A program made the position numbers and the translations under genes. From Microscillaceae bacterium (lineage in GTDB: Bacteria; Bacteroidota; Bacteroidia; Cytophagales; Microscillaceae): 64,000 bases of DNA. A model generated the notes under the pieces. The model did no database searches, was not told where the DNA came from, and worked only from the letters and a program-made list of their open reading frames with translations. Shown piece after piece: positions 24,980-33,974 of this stretch. The first letter of the stretch is position 1. Each line of letters begins with the position of its first letter. The stretch is from positions 1-64,000 of the forward strand of contig JANWZA010000015.1 in the NCBI GenBank assembly GCA_025054775.1, read 5' to 3'.

Positions 24980-25567
24980 TTAGCTATTCAAAAACTTGAC
25001 AACAAGTTGGTAAGCCTCTTTAACGGCTTGGTCTAGCTCGTAGTTAATGATGGTATGGTCAAATTGTGAGGCAAAACCTAATTCATAAGTAGCCTTTGCC
25101 AAACGTTTTTGCAGGCTTTCTTCTGTTTCGGTACGTCTTTGGCGGAGGCGTTGCTCTAATTCAGCCAAAGATGGTGGTTGCACGAAAATAGCTAAGGCAT
25201 TATTTTGGTAATGTTTTTTTATATTTAACCCACCTTTTACATCTAAGTCAAATACAGCTACTTTATGAGCCTCGTGCAAACGTTGTACCTCTGATTTGAG
25301 TGTACCATAAAACACATTTGTATATACCTCTTCCCATTCAATAAATTCACCTTTCTTAATTTTAGCCTCAAATTGCTCTTTATCCAGAAAATAATAATCC
25401 TTGCCTTCGGTTTCGTGCAAACGCTTGGGGCGCGTGGTAGCAGAAACGGAAAAGGCCAGCCTTGGCTCTAATTCTAGCAATCGATTTACAATGCTTGTCT
25501 TTCCTGCCCCTGAGGGAGCAGAAAAAATAATTACTTTAGGCTGATAATTTTCCTCCGAGTTCATCAC
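24980..25567 (-). CDS. gmk: Guanylate kinase
   Basis: The 195-residue enzyme phosphorylates GMP to GDP. The P-loop FSAPSGAGKTS is at residues 14-24, the GMP-binding SATTRPKRLHETEGKDYYFL follows, and FIEWEEVYTNVFYGT and VAVFDLDVKGGLNIKK are present. The length is normal. It is 15 bp downstream of a lipoprotein gene and probably cotranscribed with it; proximity to purE and purC is thematically consistent. Confidence 0.97.
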   Translation of the reverse strand: MMNSEENYQPKVIIFSAPSGAGKTSIVNRLLELEPRLAFSVSATTRPKRLHETEGKDYYFLDKEQFEAKIKKGEFIEWEEVYTNVFYGTLKSEVQRLHEAHKVAVFDLDVKGGLNIKKHYQNNALAIFVQPPSLAELEQRLRQRRTETEESLQKRLAKATYELGFASQFDHTIINYELDQAVKEAYQLVVKFLNS

Positions 25568-25582
25568 TCATTGCTTAGTGGC

Positions 25583-26107
25583 TTAATAAGTTGCCATATA
25601 GTCAATGTAAAATTCTATTTGCGTTACCTTTCCTTTCTCTACTTGGACAGGAAAAATATTCATTTCTCCATCAAAGCTATTAGCATAAAGCCCTTTGCCT
25701 TGTTCTACACTTAAAATACTGTATTTTCCTTCGTCTAATTCTACTGCAAAGCAACCATACTCGTTTGATTTTACGGTTTTTACAAGCTCGGCATCAATGC
25801 GGGTGTAAAAACGGTCTTGTTTAGTAGTTTGACTTTCTTTTACCAAGCGATAAATGTTGAGGGTGCGTGCTACGGGTTTGTTTTTTCCTGTTACTGCATC
25901 GCCAATGGTAGGCATAAAGTCACCCTCACGCCACCAAACGCGTCCACTTATACCTTGCTTTATGCTATGAGGACAAGTAGAAGATAAAGTTTCCACAGGT
26001 ACTTCAAGGTTACCACTTTTACTATTGGCGATACTTTTTTGAGCATTTTTGCAAGAAAATACCCAAAATAGGCATAAAAGAATTAATACCTTTGCAAGAA
26101 TTAGCAT
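25583..26107 (-). CDS. Lipoprotein with carboxypeptidase-regulatory-like fold
   Basis: The 174-residue product has a short signal peptide (MLILAKVLILLCLFWVFSC) with a lipobox at C19. The mature part contains GISGRVWWREGDFMPTIGD and NEYGCFAVELDEGKYSILS, which is the pattern of CarboxypepD_reg/beta-sandwich modules that often bind surfaces or sugars. No specific family is recognised. It is first in a unit with gmk. A TATCTTTG element lies 36 bp upstream of the start. Confidence 0.75.
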   Translation of the reverse strand: MLILAKVLILLCLFWVFSCKNAQKSIANSKSGNLEVPVETLSSTCPHSIKQGISGRVWWREGDFMPTIGDAVTGKNKPVARTLNIYRLVKESQTTKQDRFYTRIDAELVKTVKSNEYGCFAVELDEGKYSILSVEQGKGLYANSFDGEMNIFPVQVEKGKVTQIEFYIDYMATY

Positions 26108-26142
26108 GTTTTTGATAATTTTAGATTGTAAGTATTCAGATG

Positions 26143-26150
26143 CAAAGATA
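26143..26150 (-). promoter_or_regulatory. Candidate -7 element of the lipoprotein-gmk unit
   Basis: On the minus strand this is TATCTTTG, an exact TAnnTTTG match, 36 bp upstream of the ATG. No -33 TTG at 19-nt spacing was seen. Confidence 0.4.
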
Positions 26151-26250
26151 CATTTTTTAGCTTAATAATAAGGTAAAAAAAATACACCCATCGCGCAAAA
26201 CATATGCGTAATTTAGGTGCATTTCCCGTAAGTATTAAGTATTCAGAAAA

Positions 26251-26532
26251 CTATACAGTCTCTACGATTTTATTTTTTGTTTCTAAGAGTTTATTTTCTA
26301 TGTATTGAATTGCTTTTTGGAATGTAACCAAAGAAGCTGATTCAGTGTCAGGGATACGAATATCGAAGGCTTGTTCAAATTCCATGATAATCTCAATATA
26401 ATCCAACGAGTCCAAGCCCAAGTCCTTTACAAAATGTACCTCTGGGGTAATTTCGCTTTCATGAATATTTAGTTTGCTGATTAAAATGTCTTTAACGGTT
26501 TTTTCAATATCGGTTTTTTCAATATCTTTCAT
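26251..26532 (-). CDS. Acyl carrier protein (paralogue-type)
   Basis: The 93-residue protein has the phosphopantetheine site DLGLDSLDYIEI with S42. YIEI instead of the usual xVEL, and the lone position away from fabF, suggest a specialised ACP rather than the main fatty-acid ACP. The N-terminus carries a duplicated DIEKT-DIEKT, produced by a direct repeat of about 15 bp (GGTTTTTTCAATATC on the plus strand), so the first 10 residues are a recent tandem duplication. Neighbours do not reveal its pathway. Confidence 0.88.
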   Translation of the reverse strand: MKDIEKTDIEKTVKDILISKLNIHESEITPEVHFVKDLGLDSLDYIEIIMEFEQAFDIRIPDTESASLVTFQKAIQYIENKLLETKNKIVETV

Positions 26533-26717
26533 ATAACCTTTAGTTTTAAGCGTGGAGTAAAAAAAATTGAAGTTATATATTGCTTTCTGTTGTTAAGGTT
26601 AAGATTTCAATAGGCAATACGTAATTTGTAAATAAAAGGTTGAATAAGATTGTAAAACTATGGAAAATTTTTTCGTTTTTTGAGTTTCTTTAGGTAGTTA
26701 TGCAATCAGTAAATAAT

Positions 26718-27761
26718 TTAAGACAAAGGAATAGGGCAGGTAGCAAGTTCTTGGTAATCAGGTCTATCTGCTACGGATTGATATATAAATTCTTTTAGTA
26801 CTTCACCTTGATATACTAAAAACACGCCAGGCATACGAAAGCCATCACCTATCAATTTTCCTATGCCATGTTTTTTCAAAATCCCTGCTTGGAAGCCTCG
26901 CCAGATAGCTTTTAGCCCGAAAATTTGTCCAAATTTACCACGCTCTAATCGAAAGGCACGGTATAAGCCACAACTTACATCGCTAATATGTTCTATTCCC
27001 TGTAAACGATAGTTTTCAAAGTAAGCCGTTGCGGTTTCAAGGTCTGCCATATGCACAAAAACAATGTGAGCTTGCTTTTCTATTTCTGTACGTTTTTCAG
27101 CGATTTCGGATAAGGTTTCACGGCAGAAAGTACAGCCTAAATGTCGTAGGAATATTAACAAAACAGGCTTCTCTTGGGTAAGAGCTATCAATCTACTTCC
27201 GTAATTAGTTTCATAGTTGTGCAAAATATAAGGCAGGGGTACAAAAAAATCCTCTTCGGTATTTTGCCATGCTCTAAAAATATGATAAAAGCTAACTAAT
27301 AAGAGCGGTATCCAAATCAAATCATTAAGAATAGTATAAAAAATCAATACTTCTTGGTTAGTGTACTCATCACTTATGAGCCAAGTTCCTAACATACTTG
27401 CAATTTTAATCAGCACACCAATAATCAAAATCAAAGAGAAGCGAAAAGGAGCGAGCCTAACAAAGTAAAGCCCTACGCCTAGGGCTAATAACAATAAAGC
27501 AAAAAAGTAGATAGTTAGGGGAGCTTGTTGTATTTCGGGATTAAAAAATTGCAAAAAGAGTGTAGGATACATTAAAATAAAAAGTCCCCAAACTATGTTA
27601 TAGTAACTAGCTATGCTAATAAAAGGCAGTACCCAATTAGGAATTTCTGCTATCCTTTTATCATCTTTTTGGCTAATATTTTGTATATATTTCTGAATTT
27701 TCAAGTATTTTTCTTGTAAAATACTCCAAAAATTACTTACCCATTCTTTTATCTTTTCCAT
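26718..27761 (-). CDS. Membrane-anchored SelL-like peroxiredoxin-like protein
   Basis: The 347-residue protein has about four membrane helices (residues 45-165: WVLPFISIASYYNIVWGLFI and following). A soluble AhpC/TSA_2 domain of the SelL kind follows: LIFLRHLGCTFCRETL with the CxxC pair, VHMADLETATAYF, ISDVSCGLYRAFRL, and GDGFRMPGVFLVYQG ending SVADRPDYQEL. SelL proteins in other lineages carry UxxU or CxxC and likely reduce peroxides or disulfides. The fusion to a membrane module is not the usual form. It ends a three-gene unit with DUF4199 and SiaC-like genes (gaps 10 and 22 bp). Confidence 0.82.
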   Translation of the reverse strand: MEKIKEWVSNFWSILQEKYLKIQKYIQNISQKDDKRIAEIPNWVLPFISIASYYNIVWGLFILMYPTLFLQFFNPEIQQAPLTIYFFALLLLALGVGLYFVRLAPFRFSLILIIGVLIKIASMLGTWLISDEYTNQEVLIFYTILNDLIWIPLLLVSFYHIFRAWQNTEEDFFVPLPYILHNYETNYGSRLIALTQEKPVLLIFLRHLGCTFCRETLSEIAEKRTEIEKQAHIVFVHMADLETATAYFENYRLQGIEHISDVSCGLYRAFRLERGKFGQIFGLKAIWRGFQAGILKKHGIGKLIGDGFRMPGVFLVYQGEVLKEFIYQSVADRPDYQELATCPIPLS

Positions 27762-27771
27762 ATTTGCTTAT

Positions 27772-28311
27772 TTAGTTTCTAAATAAAGCACTTACTACAA
27801 AAGCTAAAAAAGCTGAGAGTAGCAATTTCTCAAATAACTCTTTTTGTAAAATATGCCTAAACCAAGTGCTATTATCTAACTTTTCTAAATCTTTCACTAT
27901 ATTAGCAAAGGTTTGCTCTTTTTGTTTCGTATCTTCTATCTTCATAGCTTGTAAATAGACAGCCTTTCCTGCTAAGAATGCCTTAATTTGATAGTTTTTG
28001 TAAATTTCCACAATTTTAGGGAGTGAGGTAAGAAAGCAAGCCATAAAGACAAGTGTAATAAGCAATGTTTTGAGAGCAGTAAGGCTACATAAAGCCATGC
28101 CCTGCCAAAAAGAATACCTACCTTGGTTGATACGAAACCGAAAAACGTAACTTGCCACTACCATTGCCAAGACATAGATAAAAAAATCTAAAGACTTGGG
28201 CGTAGCTACAAACGGGTTCTGGTAAATCCAATACAATGAAAGAAAATAAAGGATATAGCTCCCTGCGGCAATGATGCTTGTACGCAAAGCTATGCTAATA
28301 ATTGAAGGCAT
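27772..28311 (-). CDS. DUF4199-like membrane protein
   Basis: The 179-residue protein has about four membrane helices: SIIAAGSYILYFLSLYWIYQ, FFIYVLAMVVASYVFRFR, ALKTLLITLVFMACFLTSL and a C-terminal hydrophobic helix near LLLSAFLAFVVSALF. Between helices 3 and 4 is a charged helical segment. The size and order fit DUF4199, a Bacteroidota family of unknown function. It lies between the SiaC-like and SelL-like genes in a tight unit, which suggests linked function. Confidence 0.65.
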   Translation of the reverse strand: MPSIISIALRTSIIAAGSYILYFLSLYWIYQNPFVATPKSLDFFIYVLAMVVASYVFRFRINQGRYSFWQGMALCSLTALKTLLITLVFMACFLTSLPKIVEIYKNYQIKAFLAGKAVYLQAMKIEDTKQKEQTFANIVKDLEKLDNSTWFRHILQKELFEKLLLSAFLAFVVSALFRN

Positions 28312-28333
28312 ACGTTATGGATAATAGAATACG

Positions 28334-28735
28334 TCAAAAGTCTATGTGATATGCAATAATGTTCATTTCAGTTAGCTTGGTCGTATCTCTCAAATCTTCA
28401 GCTTCGGTAGCTAAGGAAATATCGCTGGAAGGGTAATACCAGTTTACTTTAATTTCATAACCTTCTGAAATGTAATGCTTTAATTTTTTCATGATTCGCA
28501 TAATAGCTTTGGAAGAGCCTGTATTGAAATACGAAAGGTTAAAATTGAACACCAAAGGCTTTTTCACGTGTTCAAAATACTGATCTATCCAAACAATTAC
28601 CTGTTCGTAAAAGGTATCAGCATCTTCTAAATAAGACTCACCTTTGATGTTGCATAGCCCTATTTCTGCATTAAGCGATACTTCTGGGACGAAGTACGTA
28701 CCTTGCATTCCTTTTATGAACAAGTTATTTAGCAT
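28334..28735 (-). CDS. SiaC-family regulatory phosphoprotein (DUF1987)
   Basis: The 133-residue protein matches SiaC/DUF1987, with VSLNAEIGLCNIKGESYLED, PLVFNFNLSYFNTGSSKAIM and GYEIKVNWYY. In Pseudomonas aeruginosa, SiaC is switched by a kinase (SiaB) and a phosphatase (SiaA) and controls biofilm formation through a diguanylate cyclase; the threonine in the NTGSSK motif is the likely phospho-site. Here the kinase and phosphatase are not adjacent. It is the first gene of a unit with DUF4199 and SelL-like genes. Confidence 0.9.
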   Translation of the reverse strand: MLNNLFIKGMQGTYFVPEVSLNAEIGLCNIKGESYLEDADTFYEQVIVWIDQYFEHVKKPLVFNFNLSYFNTGSSKAIMRIMKKLKHYISEGYEIKVNWYYPSSDISLATEAEDLRDTTKLTEMNIIAYHIDF

Positions 28736-28918
28736 ACATCTACGTTATTTGTTTTGTGATTTGTGTTTTGTAGCCATTTCTAATTTCAGTATTTTGTTAA
28801 TATCTTGTAAGTTTTTGTGAAAAATAGGTAGTTTTTACAAAAATAATAAAAAACAGAAAAAATTACTACTTATGTAGAACCTCATTTAGCATCAATTTGT
28901 TTGCGAGTAACTATAAGC

Positions 28919-30157
28919 TTAAAAAATAAAGTAATTAAATTGTAGTTTTACTTCACCAGCTTGTTGCCTTTCTGCAATACTACCATTCATACGTTCATAA
29001 GTTATGTTTTCGTATTGTAGCTTCACGTTAAAATTAAAATCTTTAATGTAATAATTAAGCCCTATGCCCCAGCGAGACTCGGATTTAAGTCGGCTAAAGT
29101 TATCAATTCCTACTAAAAGAGCAGGGTTATTTTGTATTTCTTGGTTTAGGTTGTATTGTGTTTGCGTAATTCTAAAAATTTGCCCTTCGTACTTTACATA
29201 AGGTTGCAACTTAGCTTTTTTGAAAAGATAACCTGCTTCGGTGAAGAAAATAGTTTGATTAGGGATAAGCGGTGTAAAAGTGTTTGGATTAGTGGAATTT
29301 CCTCCTGACATAAACATAACATTATTACTCCAAGTAAAAGCCCCATTGTTGCCTATGGGCAGGTCAAGAAAAATATCTGTGCCGTAGTTGGTATAAGTGC
29401 CTTGCCAATCCACACCTGCCCCCCAAGCGAGTATTTTTTGTTTGCCTAAGGTTTGCCCTGTATAATAATGGCTTTTTTCCTCTATATCCCAAAAATTATA
29501 GTTCAGACGAGCTACGGCTCGCACATTACTAAACGGATTAGCAGCTCCGCCTCTATAAATACCCAAACGATACTCTAACCTATCGCTTGCCGTATAGCCA
29601 CGCAAACTAATCCCAATATCACGCGAAAAGTTGTTTCGCAAAGGTTGAAAACTAAATAAGTGTGGGTATTGATACCAACCAAACTCCAAACCTAAAAGCG
29701 AACTAATGGTTTGTAAACCTTGTCGGTTGATATTGACTAACTGCATACCTATACATGTCCATAGGTTTAGGGCTACTTGATGTTCTATTTGAGCATCAAG
29801 GATAATAAAAGTGGGGCTTTGGATATTTTTAGAGCCATTGCTACTAACCAGTCCTATGGGTTCTAAAATAGTGCTTTGCATAAAAAAAGAAGTTCTGGAT
29901 GAGACGTTGCCTGTAAGTAATAGGTTAGCTCTCCAAAGTTGCATTTGTGTTGCCCATTTGCGGTTATTATCAAAACCGGGAGCTGTACGCTCTTGAGTAA
30001 AAACGGCTTGCGGTTGAATAAGTACTCCTAATTTGAGTGTTTGCGGTAGAGCTTTGTCCTTATCTTCTATATTCTCTTGAGCAAACCCAGGCAAATAAGC
30101 GAAACATAATAATAGAAAAGTGAGGTGAATATCAAAAGGAAAAAACAATCGGCTCAT
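28919..30157 (-). CDS. Outer-membrane porin (phosphate-selective porin O/P-like)
   Basis: From ATG 30157 (a TTG at 30175 is an alternative) the protein has 412 residues: a signal peptide ending near LPGFAQ, then LKLGVLIQPQAVFTQERTAPGF and a long series of alternating strands, ending in the C-terminal aromatic strand LQFNYFIF. That is the form of 16- or 18-strand porins of Bacteroidota. The substrate is unknown. The 370-bp upstream region holds a tandem repeat and a structured, possibly attenuator-like element. Confidence 0.82.
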   Translation of the reverse strand: MSRLFFPFDIHLTFLLLCFAYLPGFAQENIEDKDKALPQTLKLGVLIQPQAVFTQERTAPGFDNNRKWATQMQLWRANLLLTGNVSSRTSFFMQSTILEPIGLVSSNGSKNIQSPTFIILDAQIEHQVALNLWTCIGMQLVNINRQGLQTISSLLGLEFGWYQYPHLFSFQPLRNNFSRDIGISLRGYTASDRLEYRLGIYRGGAANPFSNVRAVARLNYNFWDIEEKSHYYTGQTLGKQKILAWGAGVDWQGTYTNYGTDIFLDLPIGNNGAFTWSNNVMFMSGGNSTNPNTFTPLIPNQTIFFTEAGYLFKKAKLQPYVKYEGQIFRITQTQYNLNQEIQNNPALLVGIDNFSRLKSESRWGIGLNYYIKDFNFNVKLQYENITYERMNGSIAERQQAGEVKLQFNYFIF

Positions 30158-30175
30158 AGAATGAAAAGGAAACAA

Positions 30176-30396
30176 GAGGTTAGTACAAATTTGTTAAGTT
30201 GAAAAATCGTTTGGCATCGTTGAAAAATACTATATCGTTGAAAAATACTATGAGATTCATAGCATAAATTATGCAATTTTTTACTTTATTAAAAAGTATT
30301 TATACTTATCTATTTACAAAAAAAAATTTCAGCTTATTTGAGTATATTTACATTTTTAAGAAAAGCTTTTTTTGTCCAATTTTTATGATATGTCAT
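30176..30396. other. Leader or upstream region of the porin gene, AT-rich
   Basis: This stretch has no gene. It contains the 18-bp tandem repeat at 30216-30251, a GCATAA-ATTATGC palindrome near 30263-30275 and A/T runs. A porin promoter should lie here or in the structured region at 30397-30524, but no TAnnTTTG element was found. Confidence 0.4.
30216..30251. repeat. 18-bp perfect tandem duplication
   Basis: ATCGTTGAAAAATACTAT is present twice head to tail, 59-94 bp upstream of the porin ATG at 30157. The exact match of both copies suggests a recent duplication in a regulatory position. Confidence 0.85.
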
Positions 30397-30524
30397 TAAG
30401 TAGTTAGAATACAAAAAAAGAGACTTACATATAAGGCAGCCTCTTGAGTCTGTAAAGCAGGTTTTTAGGTAGCTAAAGGAAAGTTATCTTTTTAGCCTTT
30501 ACAGGAGGTTCTTGTAACTACTTA
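30397..30524 (-). promoter_or_regulatory. Attenuator-like structured leader between AAA+ and porin genes
   Basis: Long-range inverted repeat TAAGTAGTTA (30397-30406) and TAACTACTTA (30515-30524) enclose a second pair: CTGTAAAG (30450-30457) and CTTTACAG (30497-30504), extended by CCTC (30440-30443) and GAGG (30505-30508). Read as minus-strand RNA, the early CCTCCTGTAAAG can pair with CTTTACAG...GAGG. That pairing uses the bases which otherwise form the left arm of a terminator (30413-30445). This mutually exclusive pairing is the layout of transcription attenuators. It starts about 20 nt after the AAA+ stop and lies 240 nt before the porin start. Direct evidence is only base pairing. Confidence 0.45.
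30413..30445 (-). terminator. Rho-independent terminator downstream of the AAA+ gene
   Basis: On the minus strand AAGAGGCT, a 12-nt loop and AGTCTCTT form an 8-bp stem with one G-U pair, followed directly by a T-tract. It ends transcription from the AAA+ gene and may be conditional, given the alternative pairing noted for 30397-30524. Confidence 0.65.
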
Positions 30525-30546
30525 CTGAGCGGAGAGTATTTGATAT

Positions 30547-31734
30547 TCAGCCGTGTCCGGATTGGGATTTACGCAAACGATTAAGTGTATCAACATCTTC
30601 CTCTATATAGGCAAGAATATCTTGTATCTCTTCTTTGATAGCTCCAATATCTATCTGATTAGCAAGCATTTGTGTCATGTTATAAATATAAGCACCTGTA
30701 AACTTGTTTTCTCTATAATTTTCTACAATTTCATGGGCATAGAGTGTTTTGAGATTTTCCATGTTCAGATTTTTAAGTGCTTTTTGAATAATATTGATAA
30801 TATTTTCTGCAGTCAAATCTCCAAAGAATAAGATTTTGTTAAACCTTCCTGGTCTTTGTGCGGCGGTATCCACGAGCCAGAGGCTATTTGTAGTGGCAAT
30901 GATTCCTACATCAGGGTTAATTTTTTCTACTCCATCTAATACATCAAGAAAAGTACGGAGATAAGAAGTTTGAGAATAGTTATCGCGGTTACCGAGTTCT
31001 AGATCTACATCATCTAGAATAATAAGTGAAGGGGCGAGGATATTAGCAAATTTCACGGCATTACGTATGGCAGCGGCTGAGGCTTTCAGAATAGTTACTC
31101 CTTTTTGTTTGAGCATATTTGCCAGTACAATTAAAGACTCCGTTTTGCCTGATCCAGGAACACCCACAAAAAGATACCGCAAGAGGCGTTTTCTTTTTTC
31201 AAAAATAGCATCATAAGCTTGCAAATCTTTGAGAATACTTTGTGGCAAAAATATATCATTGAAAGAGCGTTCAGGCAATTCGTGCTTGTAAAAATTCTGA
31301 AAATCATCATCTTCTACATTGATATAAGCCCCCTTAAAGTCGCTGTAATAAATAGCATTATCTAACAAATACTCAAAGAAGCTGTAATCTTCAAAGTTAA
31401 ACTTATCGTCTGAAGTAATAGTAATTTCATGGTATAGCACCTCATCATTTTCCCAGTAAGATTTGAAGAAGACTAGAATAGACTTGTTTTGTACTTTGAG
31501 TATAATGTGCGTATTTTTAGCATTATTCATACGCACTACATTAGAGAACTCCGTACCTTCCAAAATTTTTTCTATTTTAATAGGAATTTGCGCATTTTCC
31601 AAACTTATTGTGCCTTGGTTAAGATTAGAAAAGAACTCAAAAAGTAAGTTTCTGACTAATATAGGAATTCGCTTATGGTAAAGACAAAGTACCTGCTCGG
31701 TTTTGGTGATGTTAATTGAAATACGGTGGCTCAT
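30547..31734 (-). CDS. Orphan AAA+ ATPase with unrecognised N-terminal domain
   Basis: The 395-residue protein has an N-terminal domain of about 160 residues that is mostly beta strand and matches nothing I recognise. Then follows an AAA+ core of the classical type: Walker A GVPGSGKT at 191-198, Walker B LIILDDVD at 237-244, sensor-1 ATTN at 280-283, and arginine finger in QRPGRFN at 293-299. The C-terminal lid is followed by a helical tail of about 60 residues. The core resembles FtsH/proteasome-type unfoldases, but there is no protease domain. It lies 66 bp downstream of rny and might share its transcript. Confidence 0.85.
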   Translation of the reverse strand: MSHRISINITKTEQVLCLYHKRIPILVRNLLFEFFSNLNQGTISLENAQIPIKIEKILEGTEFSNVVRMNNAKNTHIILKVQNKSILVFFKSYWENDEVLYHEITITSDDKFNFEDYSFFEYLLDNAIYYSDFKGAYINVEDDDFQNFYKHELPERSFNDIFLPQSILKDLQAYDAIFEKRKRLLRYLFVGVPGSGKTESLIVLANMLKQKGVTILKASAAAIRNAVKFANILAPSLIILDDVDLELGNRDNYSQTSYLRTFLDVLDGVEKINPDVGIIATTNSLWLVDTAAQRPGRFNKILFFGDLTAENIINIIQKALKNLNMENLKTLYAHEIVENYRENKFTGAYIYNMTQMLANQIDIGAIKEEIQDILAYIEEDVDTLNRLRKSQSGHG

Positions 31735-31800
31735 AACGTAGTGCGTAAGCAGTTGGTTTTAATAGTCAAAAATATGAATTTGATTAGAGAAAGCTACTAA

Positions 31801-33384
31801 TTACTTAGCATAACTTACGGCTCGCATTTCACGAATTACGGTAACCTTCACCTGTCCTGGATATTGTAGTCCTTTTTCTATTTTTTGAGCAATATCAAAG
31901 GCAAGACTATTAGCTTTTTCATCTTTTACTTGGTCTGCATCTACGATTACACGCAGTTCACGTCCTGCTTGGATAGCATAGCATTTAGTTACTCCCTCAA
32001 ATGACGTAGCAATTTCTTCCAAATCTTTCAATCGTTTGATGTATGACTCCATAATTTCACGTCTGGCGCCTGGTCTAGAACCTGAAATAGCATCGCAGGC
32101 TTGTACGATAGGAGAAATGAGAGAGGTCATTTCTATTTCGTCGTGGTGTGCTCCGATGGCATTGCATACTTCAGGGTTTTCTTTATATTTTCTTGCTAAG
32201 TCCATGCCTAAAAGTGCGTGCGGCATGTCAGGTTCATCAGGGTAGACTTTTCCTATATCGTGCAGTAGCCCTGCTCGTTTAGCAAGCTTGGCATTCAGCC
32301 CTAGTTCGGCTGCCATAGTAGCACAAAGGCGAGCAACTTCTTTGGAATGTTGCAGTAAATTTTGCCCATAGGAGGAGCGGAAGCGCATTCGCCCTACAAG
32401 TTTGATAAGTTCGGGATGCAGGTTGTGAATACCAAGTTCAATAGCGGTTCTTTCACCTATTTCAACTATTTCCTCTTCAATACTTTTAGTGGTTTTAGCC
32501 ACAATCTCCTCAATGCGGGCAGGATGGATGCGCCCATCAGCAACTAATTTTTGTAATGACAACCGAGCAACTTCACGTCTTACAGGGTCAAATCCTGAAA
32601 TAATAATAGCATCGGGGGTATCATCTACGATAATTTCTACTCCTGTGGCGGCTTCTAAGGCTCTGATATTTCTTCCTTCGCGTCCAATGACTTTTCCTTT
32701 TATCTCTTCACTTTCTATGTGAAAGATAGAAACGCAATTTTCTATGGCATGTTCAGTGGCAGTACGTTGTATGGTTTGGATAATAATTTTCTTAGCTTCC
32801 CTTGTAGCTGACATTTTAGCCTCTTCTAATAGATTTTTAGCATACCCTTGTATTTGGGCTTGGGCTTCCTCTTTAAGTGATTCTATGAGCTGCTGTTTAG
32901 CTTCTTCGGCAGTAAGGTTAGCTATTTTTTCTAGTTGCTCTACCTGCGAGAGTCTTAATCTTTCAGCTTCTTCTTTCTTTTTATTAATGATTTCAGTTTG
33001 TTGTTTAAGGTTTTCAGCAATTTGATTAAGCTCGGCTTCACGTTTCTTTTGTTGCTCTGCCATCTTGCCTAAGGTTTGTTCTTTCTGTTTAAGTTTGCTT
33101 TCATTAGTAAGCAAGAGATTTCGTTTACGATTAAGTTCTTCTTCTATTTCGTTCTTTTTTTTCAAAATTTCTTCTTTGGCCTCTAAAATACAGTCTTTTT
33201 TGTAGTTTTCAGCATCTTTTTTTAGACTTTCTGCCTGAATTTCAGCTTCTCTGACAATTAGTGATGCGCGCTCTTGGGCTTCTTGTTCTTGTTTTCTAAG
33301 CAAGCTACGTAGTAGAGAGCGATCTATAAAAATACCTACTACAATACCTACTACCGCAGCAATAACTGCTATAATTATCTCCAT
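31801..33384 (-). CDS. rny: Ribonuclease Y
   Basis: The 527-residue membrane-anchored endoribonuclease initiates mRNA decay. It has an N-terminal helix ([18 protein letters not shown]), a long coiled coil to about residue 200, a KH domain ([20 protein letters not shown]) and an HD domain ([34 protein letters not shown]). The length is typical. In many Bacteroidota zapA lies just upstream; here the upstream 770 bp has no gene. The downstream neighbour is an orphan AAA+ ATPase. Confidence 0.97.
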   Translation of the reverse strand: MEIIIAVIAAVVGIVVGIFIDRSLLRSLLRKQEQEAQERASLIVREAEIQAESLKKDAENYKKDCILEAKEEILKKKNEIEEELNRKRNLLLTNESKLKQKEQTLGKMAEQQKKREAELNQIAENLKQQTEIINKKKEEAERLRLSQVEQLEKIANLTAEEAKQQLIESLKEEAQAQIQGYAKNLLEEAKMSATREAKKIIIQTIQRTATEHAIENCVSIFHIESEEIKGKVIGREGRNIRALEAATGVEIIVDDTPDAIIISGFDPVRREVARLSLQKLVADGRIHPARIEEIVAKTTKSIEEEIVEIGERTAIELGIHNLHPELIKLVGRMRFRSSYGQNLLQHSKEVARLCATMAAELGLNAKLAKRAGLLHDIGKVYPDEPDMPHALLGMDLARKYKENPEVCNAIGAHHDEIEMTSLISPIVQACDAISGSRPGARREIMESYIKRLKDLEEIATSFEGVTKCYAIQAGRELRVIVDADQVKDEKANSLAFDIAQKIEKGLQYPGQVKVTVIREMRAVSYAK

Positions 33385-33974
33385 GGTTTTTAGTTAAGAT
33401 TAAGGTTTGAAAACTTGGTTATGTAATAAACTACAAAGGGTAGGAAGTAAGAATTGGCAATTTTGCTTGCAGATAGTTTTGAAATTATGCCAATGAGACT
33501 ATCAATTTTAGATAGATTTGAGCTATCTAGCTAGTATTAGCTTACATTTTTCTTAGAAACATTAGCAGAGTCAGATAAAATAAGCAAGTAGTGTTTAGGC
33601 TAGCCATTATTATTAAAAAAAGGTTGCGTAGCAAGGATTTATGTTTCTGCAAGTTTCTTCAAATACATCCAAGCAAGCAGCTGTATTTTAATAGTTTCTT
33701 AAAGCAACATAAGTGAAACACACCAAAAAAAGTTTCTGTATATCTGTATATAAATTAGCTGGCAGTGGTTCAATATAATGATACGTGTTGTTTCATACTC
33801 AAAAATTAATATAATATAATTAGCAATTCAATTTCTAACAAAATTTTGTAGCTATTTCACAATATCACATATTTTAACCACTACCGATTATCACTTTCAA
33901 GTACTTAATAGCCTAATAGTTAAATCTGTCAGTTCTTTTAGAACTTTACGGATTTTTCAGCAGTGCTACTTACG
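33385..33974. other. Long gene-free region upstream of rny
   Basis: No open frame over 60 codons and no recognisable tRNA or structural RNA was found. The sequence is AT-rich with short repeats (TGTATATCTGTATATAAA near 33737). The rny promoter is expected close to 33400-33500, but no element with good spacing was seen; ACAAAGGGTA near 33432 is one base too long to fit TAnnTTTG on the minus strand. Confidence 0.4.

Noticed and set aside
32036-33025. Several plus-strand ORFs opposite rny
   Set aside because: Shadows of the coiled-coil and KH coding sequence of rny.
33421-33960. 6S RNA or zapA upstream of rny
   Set aside because: No ZapA-like frame and no long interrupted hairpin typical of 6S RNA could be found by reading.
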